From: DASTFY01 sp963769115
GTDB taxonomy: Bacteria > Actinomycetota > Acidimicrobiia > Acidimicrobiales > Ilumatobacteraceae
Assembly (NCBI GenBank): GCA_963769115.1
Contig: CAVYKN010000005.1
Span: 16,366-80,365, forward strand
Direction of reading: 5' to 3'
Length of the DNA: 64,000 bases
Shown here: piece by piece, positions 54,281-63,933 of the stretch
How the letters are laid out: each line of letters begins with the position of its first letter
How positions within the stretch are numbered: position 1 is the stretch's first letter
Translations under genes and position numbers: made by a program
The notes under the pieces: generated by a model
Database searches by the model: none
Seen by the model: the letters and a program-made list of their open reading frames with translations, nothing else
Told to the model about the DNA's origin: nothing

Positions 54281-55192
54281 TCACAGGCTCTCGAAGGCGC
54301 CCAGCCGGGCCATGACGAACAGGTAGGCGATCATGATCGCGATCGGCCACAGCGTGAACGCCGCCGCCAGGGGCACGTTGGGCGCCAGCAGCGTGCGCTC
54401 GATCAGGTTGCCGATGAGCTGCGCCTTGCTGCCCACGATCTTGACGGTGATGTAGTCGCCGAGGGACAGGGAGAAGGTGAAGATCGAGCCGGCGGCGATG
54501 GCCGGGACGAGGAGGGGCAGGATCACCGACCGGAAGGTGCGCAACGGACGGCCGCCGAGGTCACCCGAGGCGTCGAGCAGCGACGACGGCAACCGGTCCA
54601 GCCCGGCGTAGATGGGCAGGATCATGTACGGCAGCCACAGGTAGGTCAGGGTGAGCACCACGGCAGGCAGGCCGAAGCCGGGCGTCCACCCGATGGCGCC
54701 CTGGAGGAACCCGCCGCCCCCGCTCGAGCCCCCGGGCTCGAACACCGCCCGCATGGCGTAGGCCTTCACGAGGTAGCCCGCCCACAACGGCAGGGTGGCG
54801 GACACGATCAGCGCTCGCCGGGCCCACGGCTTGGCCAGCTTGGCGATGTAGAACGCGAGCGGCAGGGCGATCAGCAGGCTGAGCACGGTCACCGCCGCGG
54901 CCACGCCGATGCTGCGGATGACCGTGTCCCAGTACGGGCGTGTCCCGAGGACCTCCTCGACGTTTGCCATCGTGAGGTCGGTCGTCGTCTGGTTCGTGAA
55001 CTCGTCGATGGAGAAGAACGCGCTGGCCACGAGCACGGCCAGCGAGCCGAGGTAGATCACGACCAGCCAGAGGACGGGCCAGGTGATCAGGGCGGCCAGG
55101 GACGCCCACCGGTGGCGGCGGAAGAACCGGGACGCGCCGCGACCCAGGCCGCCGGACCGGGCCGGGGTCTGATCCCCCGGCCCGGCCGGCAC
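54281..55192 (-). CDS. potB: Spermidine/putrescine-type ABC transporter permease, PotB-like
   Basis: The protein has 303 residues. Six hydrophobic helices are seen, with the EAA loop in LLDASGDLGGRPLRTFRSVI and FTFSLSLGDYITVKIVG, as in PotB. The GTG complementary to 55190-55192 (reading VPAGPGDQTPARS) is the first usable start after the potD stop; the initial 25 residues are Gly/Arg/Pro-rich. It lies between potD and potC. Confidence 0.87.
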   Translation of the reverse strand: MPAGPGDQTPARSGGLGRGASRFFRRHRWASLAALITWPVLWLVVIYLGSLAVLVASAFFSIDEFTNQTTTDLTMANVEEVLGTRPYWDTVIRSIGVAAAVTVLSLLIALPLAFYIAKLAKPWARRALIVSATLPLWAGYLVKAYAMRAVFEPGGSSGGGGFLQGAIGWTPGFGLPAVVLTLTYLWLPYMILPIYAGLDRLPSSLLDASGDLGGRPLRTFRSVILPLLVPAIAAGSIFTFSLSLGDYITVKIVGSKAQLIGNLIERTLLAPNVPLAAAFTLWPIAIMIAYLFVMARLGAFESL

Positions 55193-55209
55193 GGCGGCGG
55201 TCGGGACCG

Positions 55210-56434
55210 TCAGGCCCGGAGCTCGTTCCAGGCGTTCACCCACTCCGTGTACGGCACGCACTCCACGTCGCGGCCGTCGAGGCAGGTCGACGTGGGCGTC
55301 GTCCAGTACCACACGTCGGTCCAGTAGTCGGTCTCCTCGGCGTGGAACGTGGCGCAGTGCTCCGCGTCGGCGGTCAACGCGCACGACTTGGTGTTGCTCG
55401 GCGCCTCACCGAACCACTCGGCCACGGCCGCGTTGGCCTCCGGCGAGATGATGTGGTTCATCCACATGTACATGCAGTTCGGGTGCTGCGCCTTGCTGGA
55501 GATCATCCACGTGTCCGACCAGCCCGTGGCGCCCTCCGTCGGGCTTGAAGGCGTCGATCTTGGCGCCGTTGCCCTGGGCCAGGTTGACGATCACCTGCCA
55601 GGTCGTCCCCGCGGTCACGGAGCCGGCCTCGAGCGCGGCCTGCTGGTCGGTGTAGAGCGACCAGTACTGCCCGGCGAGGTCCTTCTGCTGGTTCAGCAGG
55701 TCGACCGCGGCCGCGAACTGGGTCTCGTCCAGCGCGTACGGGTTCTCGATGCCGAGGTCGGGCTGGGTGGCCATCAGGTACAGCGCGGCGTCGGCGATGT
55801 AGATCGGCGAGTCGTACACGGACACGCCGCCCTTGGCCGGGCTGTCGGCCTCGAACATCACGCCCCAGGAGTCGGGCGCGGCGCTGAACGCGTCGGTGTT
55901 GTAGACGAGCAGGTTGGCACCGCGGCCGTGGGGCACGCCGTAGGGCACGCCGTCGACCGTGTTGTGCGGCTGGTCCTTGAGGTCGGGGAACACGTCCGCG
56001 TAGTTCGGGATGAGGTCGGTGTTGACGGGCGACACCTCGCCGCCGGCGATGAGGCGCAGCGTGGCGTCACCGGACGCCGACACCCCGTCGTACTCGCCGC
56101 TCTGCATGAGCGCCACCATCTCGTCGGAGGTGTTGCCGAGCTTGACGTTGACGCTGCAACCGGTCTCCTCCTCGAAGCCGGTCACCCAGTCGACCTCCGG
56201 GTCCGTCGAGCCGTCCTCCACGTAGCCGGCCCAGGCGATGAGGTTGACCTCGCCCTCGCCCTCGCCGAGCTCGGTCAGGGCGTCGCCTCCGGCCGCAGCC
56301 GAGGAGTCGGGTGCCTCGGAGCCGTCGGGCGCCGCGGTGGTGTCGGCGCCACCGCCGTCGTCGTCGTCGCTGCCGCAGGCTCCGAGGAGCAGGGCGGACA
56401 CGGCGAGGCCGGCCAGCCATCGCTTGTGCTTCAT
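55210..56434 (-). CDS. potD: Spermidine/putrescine-binding lipoprotein, PotD-like (frame broken once)
   Basis: The inferred product has about 407 residues. The lipoprotein signal ends ALLLGACGSDDDD, followed by a short Ala/Ser/Asp tether. The binding domain has VNLIAWAGYVEDGST, GFEEETGCSVNVKLGNTSDE and, after the frame change, MWMNHIISPEANAAVAEWFG. The change is near 55538-55545, where one extra G in a GGG run breaks DGGATGWSDTWMI. It captures the polyamine or related ligand for PotABC. Its ATG overlaps the potA stop. Confidence 0.85.
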
Positions 56435-57528
56435 GGGTTCCCCCTTGTGGTTGCAGTTGTGGTCGTGGGATCGGAGATCAGGCGGACGTCGTCCTCCCGC
56501 CACGAGAGGACGACAGGACTGCCCGGTGCGGCATCCGTGTGGTCGCTGGTGTTGGGGCGGCTGACGAGGAGCCGGCCGCCGACGTCGAGGGCGACGACGA
56601 AACGGGTCTCCGCGCCCAGGTAGAGCACCTCGAACACGGTGCCGCGGCAGCGGATGGCGTCGGCGGCGACGGCGGCGTCCGGGGCGACCATGCGGATGCG
56701 CTCGGGCCGGATGGTGGCGACGACGTCGCGGCCGAGGACGGCACGAGCGGCCTCACCGCTCAACAGGTTCGTGGTCCCGACGAAGCCGGCGACGAACGCG
56801 GTGGCCGGGTGCTCGTAGATCTCGCGGGGCGTGCCCACCTGCTCGATGGCGCCGCGGTTGAACACGGCCACCCGGTCGCTCATCGACAGCGCTTCGTGCT
56901 GGTCGTGGGTGACGAAGACGAACGTGATGCCCACCTCGTGCTGGATGGCCTTGAGCTCGACCTGCATCTCCTCACGGAGCTTGAGGTCGAGCGCGCCGAG
57001 CGGCTCGTCGAGCAGCAGGACCCTGGGCCGGTTGACGAGGGCCCGGGCCAGCGCCACCCGCTGTCGCTGGCCGCCGGAGAGCTGGCTGGGCCGGCGGCGC
57101 TGGTAGTCGGCCAGGCGCACGCTGGCCAGGGCCTCCGTGGCCCGCCGCCGGCGCTCGGCCCGCCCGACCCCTTTGACCCGCAGCCCGTACTCGACGTTCT
57201 CGCCCACGTCCATGTGCGGGAAGAGGGCGTAGTCCTGGAACACGGTGTTGACGTCGCGGTCGTAGGGCGCCTGGTGCGACACGTCCCGACCCTCGAGCAG
57301 CACGGCGCCCGCAGTCGGCACCTCGAAGCCGGCGATCATGCGCAGGACCGTCGTCTTGCCGGAGCCGGACGGTCCCAACATGGAGAAGAACTCCCCGTGT
57401 CGGATGACGAGGTCCACGGCGTCGACGGCCACGACGTCGCCGAACTCCTTGCGCAGGTGCACGAGCTCGACGGCGACGCCATCGCCCGGGGCATGCCGCG
57501 CGCTCGGCGCCGGCAGCGTCTCCGTCAC
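56431..57528 (-). CDS. potA: Spermidine/putrescine-type ABC transporter ATP-binding protein, PotA-like
   Basis: The protein has 365 residues. Walker A GPSGSGKTT, signature LSGGQRQRVALARAL, Walker B VLLLDEPLGALD, and the switch THDQHEALSMSDR are canonical. A C-terminal TOBE regulatory domain (ATIRPERIRMV onward) is present as in PotA. The start is GTG. It is the first gene of the polyamine operon, 100 bases downstream of smc on the same strand. Confidence 0.9.
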   Translation of the reverse strand: MTETLPAPSARHAPGDGVAVELVHLRKEFGDVVAVDAVDLVIRHGEFFSMLGPSGSGKTTVLRMIAGFEVPTAGAVLLEGRDVSHQAPYDRDVNTVFQDYALFPHMDVGENVEYGLRVKGVGRAERRRRATEALASVRLADYQRRRPSQLSGGQRQRVALARALVNRPRVLLLDEPLGALDLKLREEMQVELKAIQHEVGITFVFVTHDQHEALSMSDRVAVFNRGAIEQVGTPREIYEHPATAFVAGFVGTTNLLSGEAARAVLGRDVVATIRPERIRMVAPDAAVAADAIRCRGTVFEVLYLGAETRFVVALDVGGRLLVSRPNTSDHTDAAPGSPVVLSWREDDVRLISDPTTTTATTRGNP

Positions 57529-57628
57529 TCGCCCCTACCCCCCGAACCCCGGCTGACCAGATCGGCCGGTCACGTTACACCGCCGTCCTGCGACCAGGCC
57601 CCACCGCAGGGCCGCCCACGGACGGCCG

Positions 57629-60600
57629 TCACACCTGCGTCGAGATCCGCTCGACGAGGACCTTCGACGAGCCTCCTGGCTGCATCGTCACGCCGATGAG
57701 GGAGTCGGCCGCCTCCATCGTGCGCTTCTGGTGGCTGACGACGAGCAACTGGGCATCGGCCCGGAACTCGGCGATGAGCCCGAGGAAGCGGTGAAGGTTG
57801 ACGTCGTCGAGCGCGGCCTCCACCTCGTCCATCACGTAGAAGGGCGAGGGGCGGCTCCGGAACACGGCGAACAGGAAGGCCAGCGCGGTGAGGGACCGCT
57901 CACCACCCGACAGCAGCGAGAGCTTCTTCACGTTCTTGCCCGACGGCTTGGCCTCGACCTCGATGCCGGTCACGAGCAGGTCCTCGGGTTGGGTGAGGAT
58001 CAGCCGCCCGGCACCGCCCGGGAAGAGCGTCGTGAACAGCGCGGTGAAGTTCTCGCTGACGTCGGCGAAGGCGGCGGCGAACACCGACTGGATCTCCGCG
58101 TCCACGGAGCGGATGACGCGTTGCAGGTCCCGCCGGGTCGAGCGGACGTCCTCCAGTTGCTGCTCGAGGAAGCCGTGGCGCTCCTGCAGAGCCGTGAACT
58201 CCTCCAGGGCCAGCGGGTTGATCGGACCCATCAGGCGGATCTCACGCTCCAGGTCCCGAACCCGCGCCGGCCGCCGTGACCCCCTCGGGGAGAGGCGGCT
58301 GCTCGGTGGCCATGGCCACCGACGGCTCGGTGTCGAGCTCGTGCCGGACGTGCTCGACCGCGGCCTCCAGGCGCGTGCGCACCTCGGCGTCGGTGATCTC
58401 GCAGCGGCGCTGCCGCTCCCCGACCTCGGCCAGCTTCCGCTCGGCGTCGGCCCGTTCGACCCGCAGCTGCTCGAGCGCCAGGGTGGCCGCCCGCGCCTCC
58501 TCCAGTTGCCGCCTCCGCTGCTCGTGCAGCTCGGTGAGGCGCAGCTCGACCGTGCGGCGGTGACGCTCGACCAGCTCGGCCAGGCGCCCGACAGCGAGGG
58601 AGGAGCGCTCGATGAGCTCGACACGTACTCCGGCGTCGGCCTGGGCCCGGCTGCCGGCGGCCAGGCGGCTCTCGACGTCCTGCAGCCGCTGCTCCAGCAC
58701 GGCGGCCCGCTCATCCACCCCGGCGGTCCGCACGGCCAGGTCCCGGCGGCGCGTGGCGAGGGCCTGGGCCCGCTCCTCCCGGCGGCGCCGCTGCTCGTAG
58801 CGCAGGCGGGCCGCCTCCACCTCCGAGGCCTCGTCCGCCTCCAGGGCCTCGAGGGAGCGCTCCAACTCGGCGATGGCCGCGTCCTCTCGCGTCCCGGCAG
58901 CGACCAGGGCGTCACGCTCGGTCCGGGACTGCCCGAGCGTTGCCCGCAGGTCGTCGGAGCGGCGGCGTGCCTCGTCCGTGGTCTGCTCGGCCGCGGTGCG
59001 GTCGGCGACGAGCGAGTCCAGACGGGCCCGCAACGACCCGTGACCGGCGGCCAGCGCCTCCCGCTCGTGGCGGAGGCCGGCCAGTCGCTGCCCGGCCGTC
59101 GTCACCTCGACGGCCACGGCGGCGTTCGTGGTTCTGGCCTCGTCCAGCGCGGCGGCGGTGGCCCCGGCGCCGCCCGATCCGACGCGGAACCCGGCCGGGG
59201 AGAAGCGGTCACCTTCCCGGGTCACGACGGTCACGTCCGGGTGGGCCAGGGCCAGGTCGAGCGCCTCCGACCAGCCTCCGTCGACGGCGACCGCACCCGC
59301 CAGCAGATCGTCCAGCACGGTCGCCACCCGCGCGTCACCCGCCCGCACGAGCGACCGCACGGACCGGCCCGCGGTCAGGCCCACGGCGGGGCGGGTCGGG
59401 CGCCCGGCCGGCGCCGTCCCTGGTGCGAGCACCCCACCGTGGACCCGGGCCTCGTGCAGATGGCCCAGCGCACGGCGCGCCACGCCCGCGTCCGCCACGA
59501 CGACCGACGCCAGCGCCTCCCCGAGGGCGGCCTCGACGGCGGCCTCCCACCCGCGCTCGATCTCCACCAGGTCCAGCAACGAGCCCAGCACGCCGTCGAC
59601 GTTCCCGAGGTGCTCGGCGCCCGCCTTCGCCCGGGCGGCGTCCAGGGCCTGGGCGAGCGCCTCGACGCGCGCCGCCCACGCCGTGGCGCGCGCCTCGGCC
59701 TCCCGGTGGGCCGTCTCCGCGGCCGCGACCTCCGCCTCGCAGTGCTCGAGCGCCGCACCCGCGGCCTCGACCTCGGCCGCCAGCGGGCCTTCCGCCTCCA
59801 CCAGCTGGGCCACCTGCTGGTCGAGCTCGGTGATCCGGGCGGCCAGCAGCCGCTCCTCCTCCTCGATGGCGGCGAGGCGCGTCCCGGAGCGGGTCAGCAC
59901 GTCGGATCCCTGGAGCCGGGCCGCGCGCCTCGCGTGGAGCTCGCCGCGCACCTCGGCGGCCGCCCTGGCGGCACGCGTACCGTCGGCCGCGTCCTCATCC
60001 GCGGCGTCGCCGTCGGCCGCCGGCTCGTCGCCCGCCGCGGTCCACTCGTCGTCCTCCAGGGCCTGCAGCTCCGGCTCCAGGGCTCGCCGGGCCTCGGCCA
60101 CCGCGGTCAGCTCGGACCGCAGCCGGGCCGCGTCGGCCTCCAGGCTCACGGCGACGCTCTCGTCCATGAGCTGCACCCGGTCACGTTCCAGGCTCCGGCG
60201 CCGTTCCAGCAGGACGGCCGACAGCCCGCGGGCCCGTTCACGGAGCTGCTCGACCCGGACCAGCGCGTCGCCGACGTCGCCCGCCCCTCCTGCGCCGAGG
60301 CTCGCTTCGGCGGCCAGGACGGCGGCGTCCATGCGCGCCAGCTCCCGCCGGATCTCGCCCTCCTGCTCCTCGAGCTGGCGCCGCTCCTGCGCCAGCGTCT
60401 CGCCACGACGTTGCAGCGCCGCGAGATCGCGACCGGCCACGTGGATGCGCAAGGTGGTCAGCTCCCCGACCACCTCGCCGTGGCGGCGGGCCGCCTCGGC
60501 CTGGCGCTCCAGCGGCCGGAGCTGGCGGCGGACCTCCCGCAGCAGGTCCTGGACCCGGAGGAGGTTGCCCTCCGTGGCCTCCAGGCGGCGCTCGGCCCGC

Positions 60601-61124
60601 TCCTTGCGCTTCCGGTACTTGAGGACGCCGGCCGCTTCCTCGATGATCGCCCGGCGATCCTCGGGGCGGGCGTTGAGGACGCCGTCGATCTGCCCCTGGC
60701 TGACGATGACGTGCTGCTGGCGGCCAACGCCGGAGTCGCTCAGCAGCTCCTGCACGTCGAGGAGGCGGCACGGCACGCCGTTGATGGCGTACTCGCTGTC
60801 TCCCGAACGCCAGAGCGTGCGGGTGACGGTGACCTCGCTGAACTCGATGGGCAGCAGCCCGGCCGAGTTGTCGATGGTGAGGCTGACCTCGGCCCGTCCC
60901 AGCGCCGGGCGGCGGGCCGTGCCGGCGAAGATGACGTCGTCCATCTTCTGGCTGCGCACGCTGCTCGGTGCTTGCGCGCCGAGGACCCAGGCGATGGCGT
61001 CGACCACGTTCGACTTGCCGCTGCCGTTGGGCCCGACGACGACCGTCACGCCCGGCTCCAGGTCGAGCGCGGTCGTGTCGGCGAAGGACTTGAACCCCTT
61101 GAGCGTCAGCTGGCGCAGGAACAC
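57629..61124 (-). CDS. smc: Chromosome segregation protein SMC (frame broken once)
   Basis: The inferred product has about 1164 residues. The N-terminal ATPase half has LTLKGFKSFADTTALDLEPG and VVGPNGSGKSNVVDAIAWVL. Long Arg/Glu/Ala-rich coiled coils flank a hinge near residues 515-640. The C-terminal half has LSLLSGGERSLTALAFLFAV and FYVMDEVEAALDDVNL. The frame changes at about 58258-58268, just before VRDLEREIRLMGPINPLALE, in the C-terminal coiled coil. The GTG complementary to 61122-61124 reads VFLRQLTLKGF. SMC with ScpAB compacts and separates chromosomes. As smc is normally single-copy and needed, the break is probably a base error. Confidence 0.9.
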
Positions 61125-61265
61125 GGCGAGCGTGGACGCTACCCGAGCAACTCGCCGCGATCGGGGAACCTCGCACGACCCGAACGGCCGGGCGCGCGGA
61201 GCGGGCGCGGGGCCGCGGCCGCCGTGGCCTACGCTGCGGCTGCCCGTCACCGTGGAGGCAACCGC

Positions 61266-61706
61266 ATGGCCCGCAAGCAGGCCCAGAACGAGCCGCATCC
61301 CTTCGCCAAGAGCCTGCACGCCGTCGACCTGTTCGCCGACCTCGAGCCGCGAGAGCTGGACGTGCTGGCCAACGTGGCTCGGGACTACCACTACGGGCCG
61401 GGGGAGGTCGTGGTCGCCGAGGGCGACGAGAGCGGGCGCTTCCACCTCATCGTCAGCGGTCGGGCGAATGCGTCCGTCGGGGGCACGGTCGTGGCCGAGT
61501 TCGGCCCGGGCAACTACTTCGGCGAGCTGGCCATGATCGACCGGCAACCTCGTTCGGCCACCGTCACCGCCATCGACGATCTGGAGACCCTCTCATTGGC
61601 CTCGATCTCCATCCGCCCGGTCCTCCGCGAGCACCCGGACATCGCCTTCAAGATGCTGGAGAAGCTGGCCGCGCGCCTGCGCGCGACGGACGCCAAGCTC
61701 CACTGA
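61266..61706 (+). CDS. Cyclic nucleotide-binding-domain protein
   Basis: The protein has 146 residues. It is a single CRP-like cyclic-nucleotide domain: FADLEPRELDVLANVARDYH, VVVAEGDESGRFHLIVSGRA, and the phosphate-binding cassette FGPGNYFGELAMIDRQPRSA with its Glu and Arg. There is no DNA-binding helix, so it is a stand-alone sensor. A GGAGG sequence precedes the ATG, and TACGCT lies about 30 bases upstream. It diverges from smc and ends 2 bases before the beta-glucosidase gene. Confidence 0.85.
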   Translation: MARKQAQNEPHPFAKSLHAVDLFADLEPRELDVLANVARDYHYGPGEVVVAEGDESGRFHLIVSGRANASVGGTVVAEFGPGNYFGELAMIDRQPRSATVTAIDDLETLSLASISIRPVLREHPDIAFKMLEKLAARLRATDAKLH

Positions 61707-61708
61707 GC

Positions 61709-63448
61709 GTGCGCTTTCCGGCCGGGTTCGTCTGGGGCGCCGCGACCTCGGCGTTCCAGATCGAAGGGGCGAGTCGCGAGGACGGCAAGGGGCCGTCCAT
61801 CTGGGACACGTTCTGCCGGCAGCCCGGCCGCGTGGTCGACGGGGCGACCGGCGACGTGGCCATCGACCACTACCACCGCCACCGCGAGGACCTCGCGCTG
61901 TTGGCCGAGCTCGGCTACGGCGCGTACCGGTTCTCCATCTCGTGGCCGCGCGTGCTGCCGCAGGGCCGCGGCACCGTCAACCGCGCCGGCCTCGGCTTCT
62001 ACGACCAGCTCGTCGACGAGGCACTGGAGCTGGGGCTCGAGCCCTACCCGACGCTGTACCACTGGGACCTCCCCCAGGCCCTGCAGGACGAGGGAGGTTG
62101 GCCGGCCCGGGCCACCGCGGACTGGTTCTCCGACTACGCGGCCCTGATGATCGACCGCCTCGGTGATCGGGTGACGCGCTGGGCGACGCTCAACGAGCCG
62201 TGGTGCGCCGCCTTCCTCGGCCACTTCGCCGGTGTGCACGCCCCCGGGGTGCAGAACGCCCGTGCCGCCGTCGCCGCGTCGCATCACCTGCTGCTGGGCC
62301 ACGGCCTGGCCACCGCGGCGATGCGGGCCGCCCGCCCGGATGCCCAGATTGGGATCGTCGTGAACCCCGCGCCCGTGATCGGCCTCGACGGCATCGGCGA
62401 CGACGCCGTGCGGCGGATCGATGGCCTTCGCAACCGCTGGTTCCTGGACCCGGTCCTCACCGGCGCGTACCCGAAGGACGTCCTGGACGACCTGGCTGCC
62501 GTCCTCGACGATCTGATCGAGCCCGGAGACCTCGAGACCATCGCCGCGCCCCTGGACTGGCTGGGCCTGAACTACTACCACGACCTGCTGTTCGAGCCGC
62601 CGGCCGAGCCGGAACCCTGGCCGTACCCGTTCGTGCCGCCAGCCCATCTGGCGGCACGGACCGATCTCGTCACCGACCTGTCCTGGCCGGTGACGCCGGA
62701 TGGTCTGGCCGACCTCCTGCGACACCTTCGCGACACCTACCCCGGGCTCCCGCCGCTGGCCGTCACCGAGAACGGCGCCGCGTTCACCGACCCGCTCATC
62801 GACGGCCGGGTCGCTGACGACCGCCGCATCACGTACCTGACCGGACACTTGGAGGCACTGGAGTCAGCCATGGACGACGGTGTCGACGTGCTCGGCTACT
62901 TCGTGTGGTCGGCCTTCGACAACCTCGAGTGGCACGACGGGTACCGCCCCCGCTTCGGCGTGGTCCACGTGGACTACGAGACCATGGTGCGCACGCCGAA
63001 GGACAGCGCCCTGTGGCTGCGCGAGCTGATCGACACCAGCCGCCCGCCCGCCGACGCCGACTGCTCGGGCTTGGCCCTCCCCCTTGCTCTTACCGCTGGC
63101 AGCGGGGGCAGAAGAACGTCGACCGGCCTGCGAAGGGGACGCGCACGATCGTGGCCTTCCCGCAGCGGAGGCAGGGAGCGCCCGTCCGGCCGTACACCCG
63201 GTGCTCGTGCTGGTAGCGGCCCGGCTCGCCCGACAGGCCGACGTACTGGTTGTCGGTCAGCGTCGAGCCGCCCGCGACGATCGCCGCCGCCAGCACGTCC
63301 TCGATGGCCTGCCGCATGGCCCGGATCTGCCGGGCGTCGAGGCTGCCGGCCGGACGGTCGAACCGGAGCCGGGCCGCGTGCAGGACCTCGTCCGTGTAGA
63401 TGTTGCCCAGCCCGGCCACCCGCTGCTGGTCCAACAACCAGGACTTGA
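61709..63448 (+). CDS. Glycoside hydrolase family 1 beta-glucosidase-like enzyme
   Basis: The family 1 barrel covers about 450 residues from GTG. FPAGFVWGAATSAFQIEGAS opens it, the acid/base Glu is in RWATLNEPWCAAF, the nucleophile Glu in LAVTENGAAF, and the substrate-binding FVWSAFDNLEWHDGY closes it. Homology stops near 63045. The frame then stays open to 63448, running 359 bases over the convergent mutM gene, so the real stop has probably been lost through a base error near 63050-63090. The substrate is probably a beta-glucoside. It follows the cyclic-nucleotide gene by 2 bases. Confidence 0.82.
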   Translation: MRFPAGFVWGAATSAFQIEGASREDGKGPSIWDTFCRQPGRVVDGATGDVAIDHYHRHREDLALLAELGYGAYRFSISWPRVLPQGRGTVNRAGLGFYDQLVDEALELGLEPYPTLYHWDLPQALQDEGGWPARATADWFSDYAALMIDRLGDRVTRWATLNEPWCAAFLGHFAGVHAPGVQNARAAVAASHHLLLGHGLATAAMRAARPDAQIGIVVNPAPVIGLDGIGDDAVRRIDGLRNRWFLDPVLTGAYPKDVLDDLAAVLDDLIEPGDLETIAAPLDWLGLNYYHDLLFEPPAEPEPWPYPFVPPAHLAARTDLVTDLSWPVTPDGLADLLRHLRDTYPGLPPLAVTENGAAFTDPLIDGRVADDRRITYLTGHLEALESAMDDGVDVLGYFVWSAFDNLEWHDGYRPRFGVVHVDYETMVRTPKDSALWLRELIDTSRPPADADCSGLALPLALTAGSGGRRTSTGLRRGRARSWPSRSGGRERPSGRTPGARAGSGPARPTGRRTGCRSASSRPRRSPPPARPRWPAAWPGSAGRRGCRPDGRTGAGPRAGPRPCRCCPARPPAAGPTTRT

Positions 63449-63923
63449 GGGGCCGCGAGCGTCCCGCGAGGCGGGCCCGCAGCACGGCGGAGGTCAGGCC
63501 GTCCACCACCGGATCCGGGCCCAGCCGGCCCAGCTCGGGGACCTCGACGTCGGCGCGGTCGGGGTCGAACACGACGATCTCGCCGAACGTCCGTGGGTCG
63601 ACGAAGCGCAGCTCCTCGCCGTCGAGGGTCATGACGACGTGGCTGTGGGGCGGTCTGGGCGTACCAGCCGGTGCGAGCAGCAGCTTGCCGGTCATCCGCA
63701 GGTGGATCATCACGGCGTCGCCGGAGTCCAGCGTGCAGACGAGGTACTTGCCCCGCCGCGCCACCGCCATCACCGTCGTCCCGGTCAGGCCGTCGATGAC
63801 CGCCTGGCGCGAGGTGCGCCGCACCGTGCGCTCCCGCCCGACCTCCACCCGCTCGATGCGGCGCCCGACCACCCGGGCCTCGAGCCCGCGGCGGACGGTC
63901 TCGACCTCGGGCAGCTCGGGCAT
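63090..63923 (-). CDS. mutM: Formamidopyrimidine-DNA glycosylase
   Basis: The protein has 277 residues, full length. The catalytic Pro follows the initiator (PELPEVETVRRGLE), with Glu3 and a conserved Lys in VARRGKYLVC. The helix-two-turn-helix segment is VAGLGNIYTDEVLHAA, and the C-terminal zinc finger has CLRCGKATIVRV and FFCPRC. It removes 8-oxoguanine and formamidopyrimidines. It is followed on the same strand by smc after the two plus-strand genes. Confidence 0.95.
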   Translation of the reverse strand: MPELPEVETVRRGLEARVVGRRIERVEVGRERTVRRTSRQAVIDGLTGTTVMAVARRGKYLVCTLDSGDAVMIHLRMTGKLLLAPAGTPRPPHSHVVMTLDGEELRFVDPRTFGEIVVFDPDRADVEVPELGRLGPDPVVDGLTSAVLRARLAGRSRPLKSWLLDQQRVAGLGNIYTDEVLHAARLRFDRPAGSLDARQIRAMRQAIEDVLAAAIVAGGSTLTDNQYVGLSGEPGRYQHEHRVYGRTGAPCLRCGKATIVRVPFAGRSTFFCPRCQR

Positions 63924-63933
63924 GGATGTCCGC

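Noticed and set aside
8211..58268. Programmed ribosomal frameshifting in the split genes
   Set aside because: The sites share no slippery heptamer or downstream structure, affect unrelated families including ones never known to frameshift, and mostly fit one extra G in a run.
57888..61706. Very long plus-strand open frames opposite smc
   Set aside because: They are antisense to a clear SMC protein, have repetitive Arg/Gly/Pro/Ala composition, and show no recognisable domains. They are a by-product of extreme GC content. Only the last part, from the ATG at 61266, is a real gene.
63060..63448. C-terminal extension of the beta-glucosidase over mutM as a real domain
   Set aside because: It is antisense to the zinc-finger end of MutM and is Arg/Gly/Pro-rich; the family fold is already complete before 63060.
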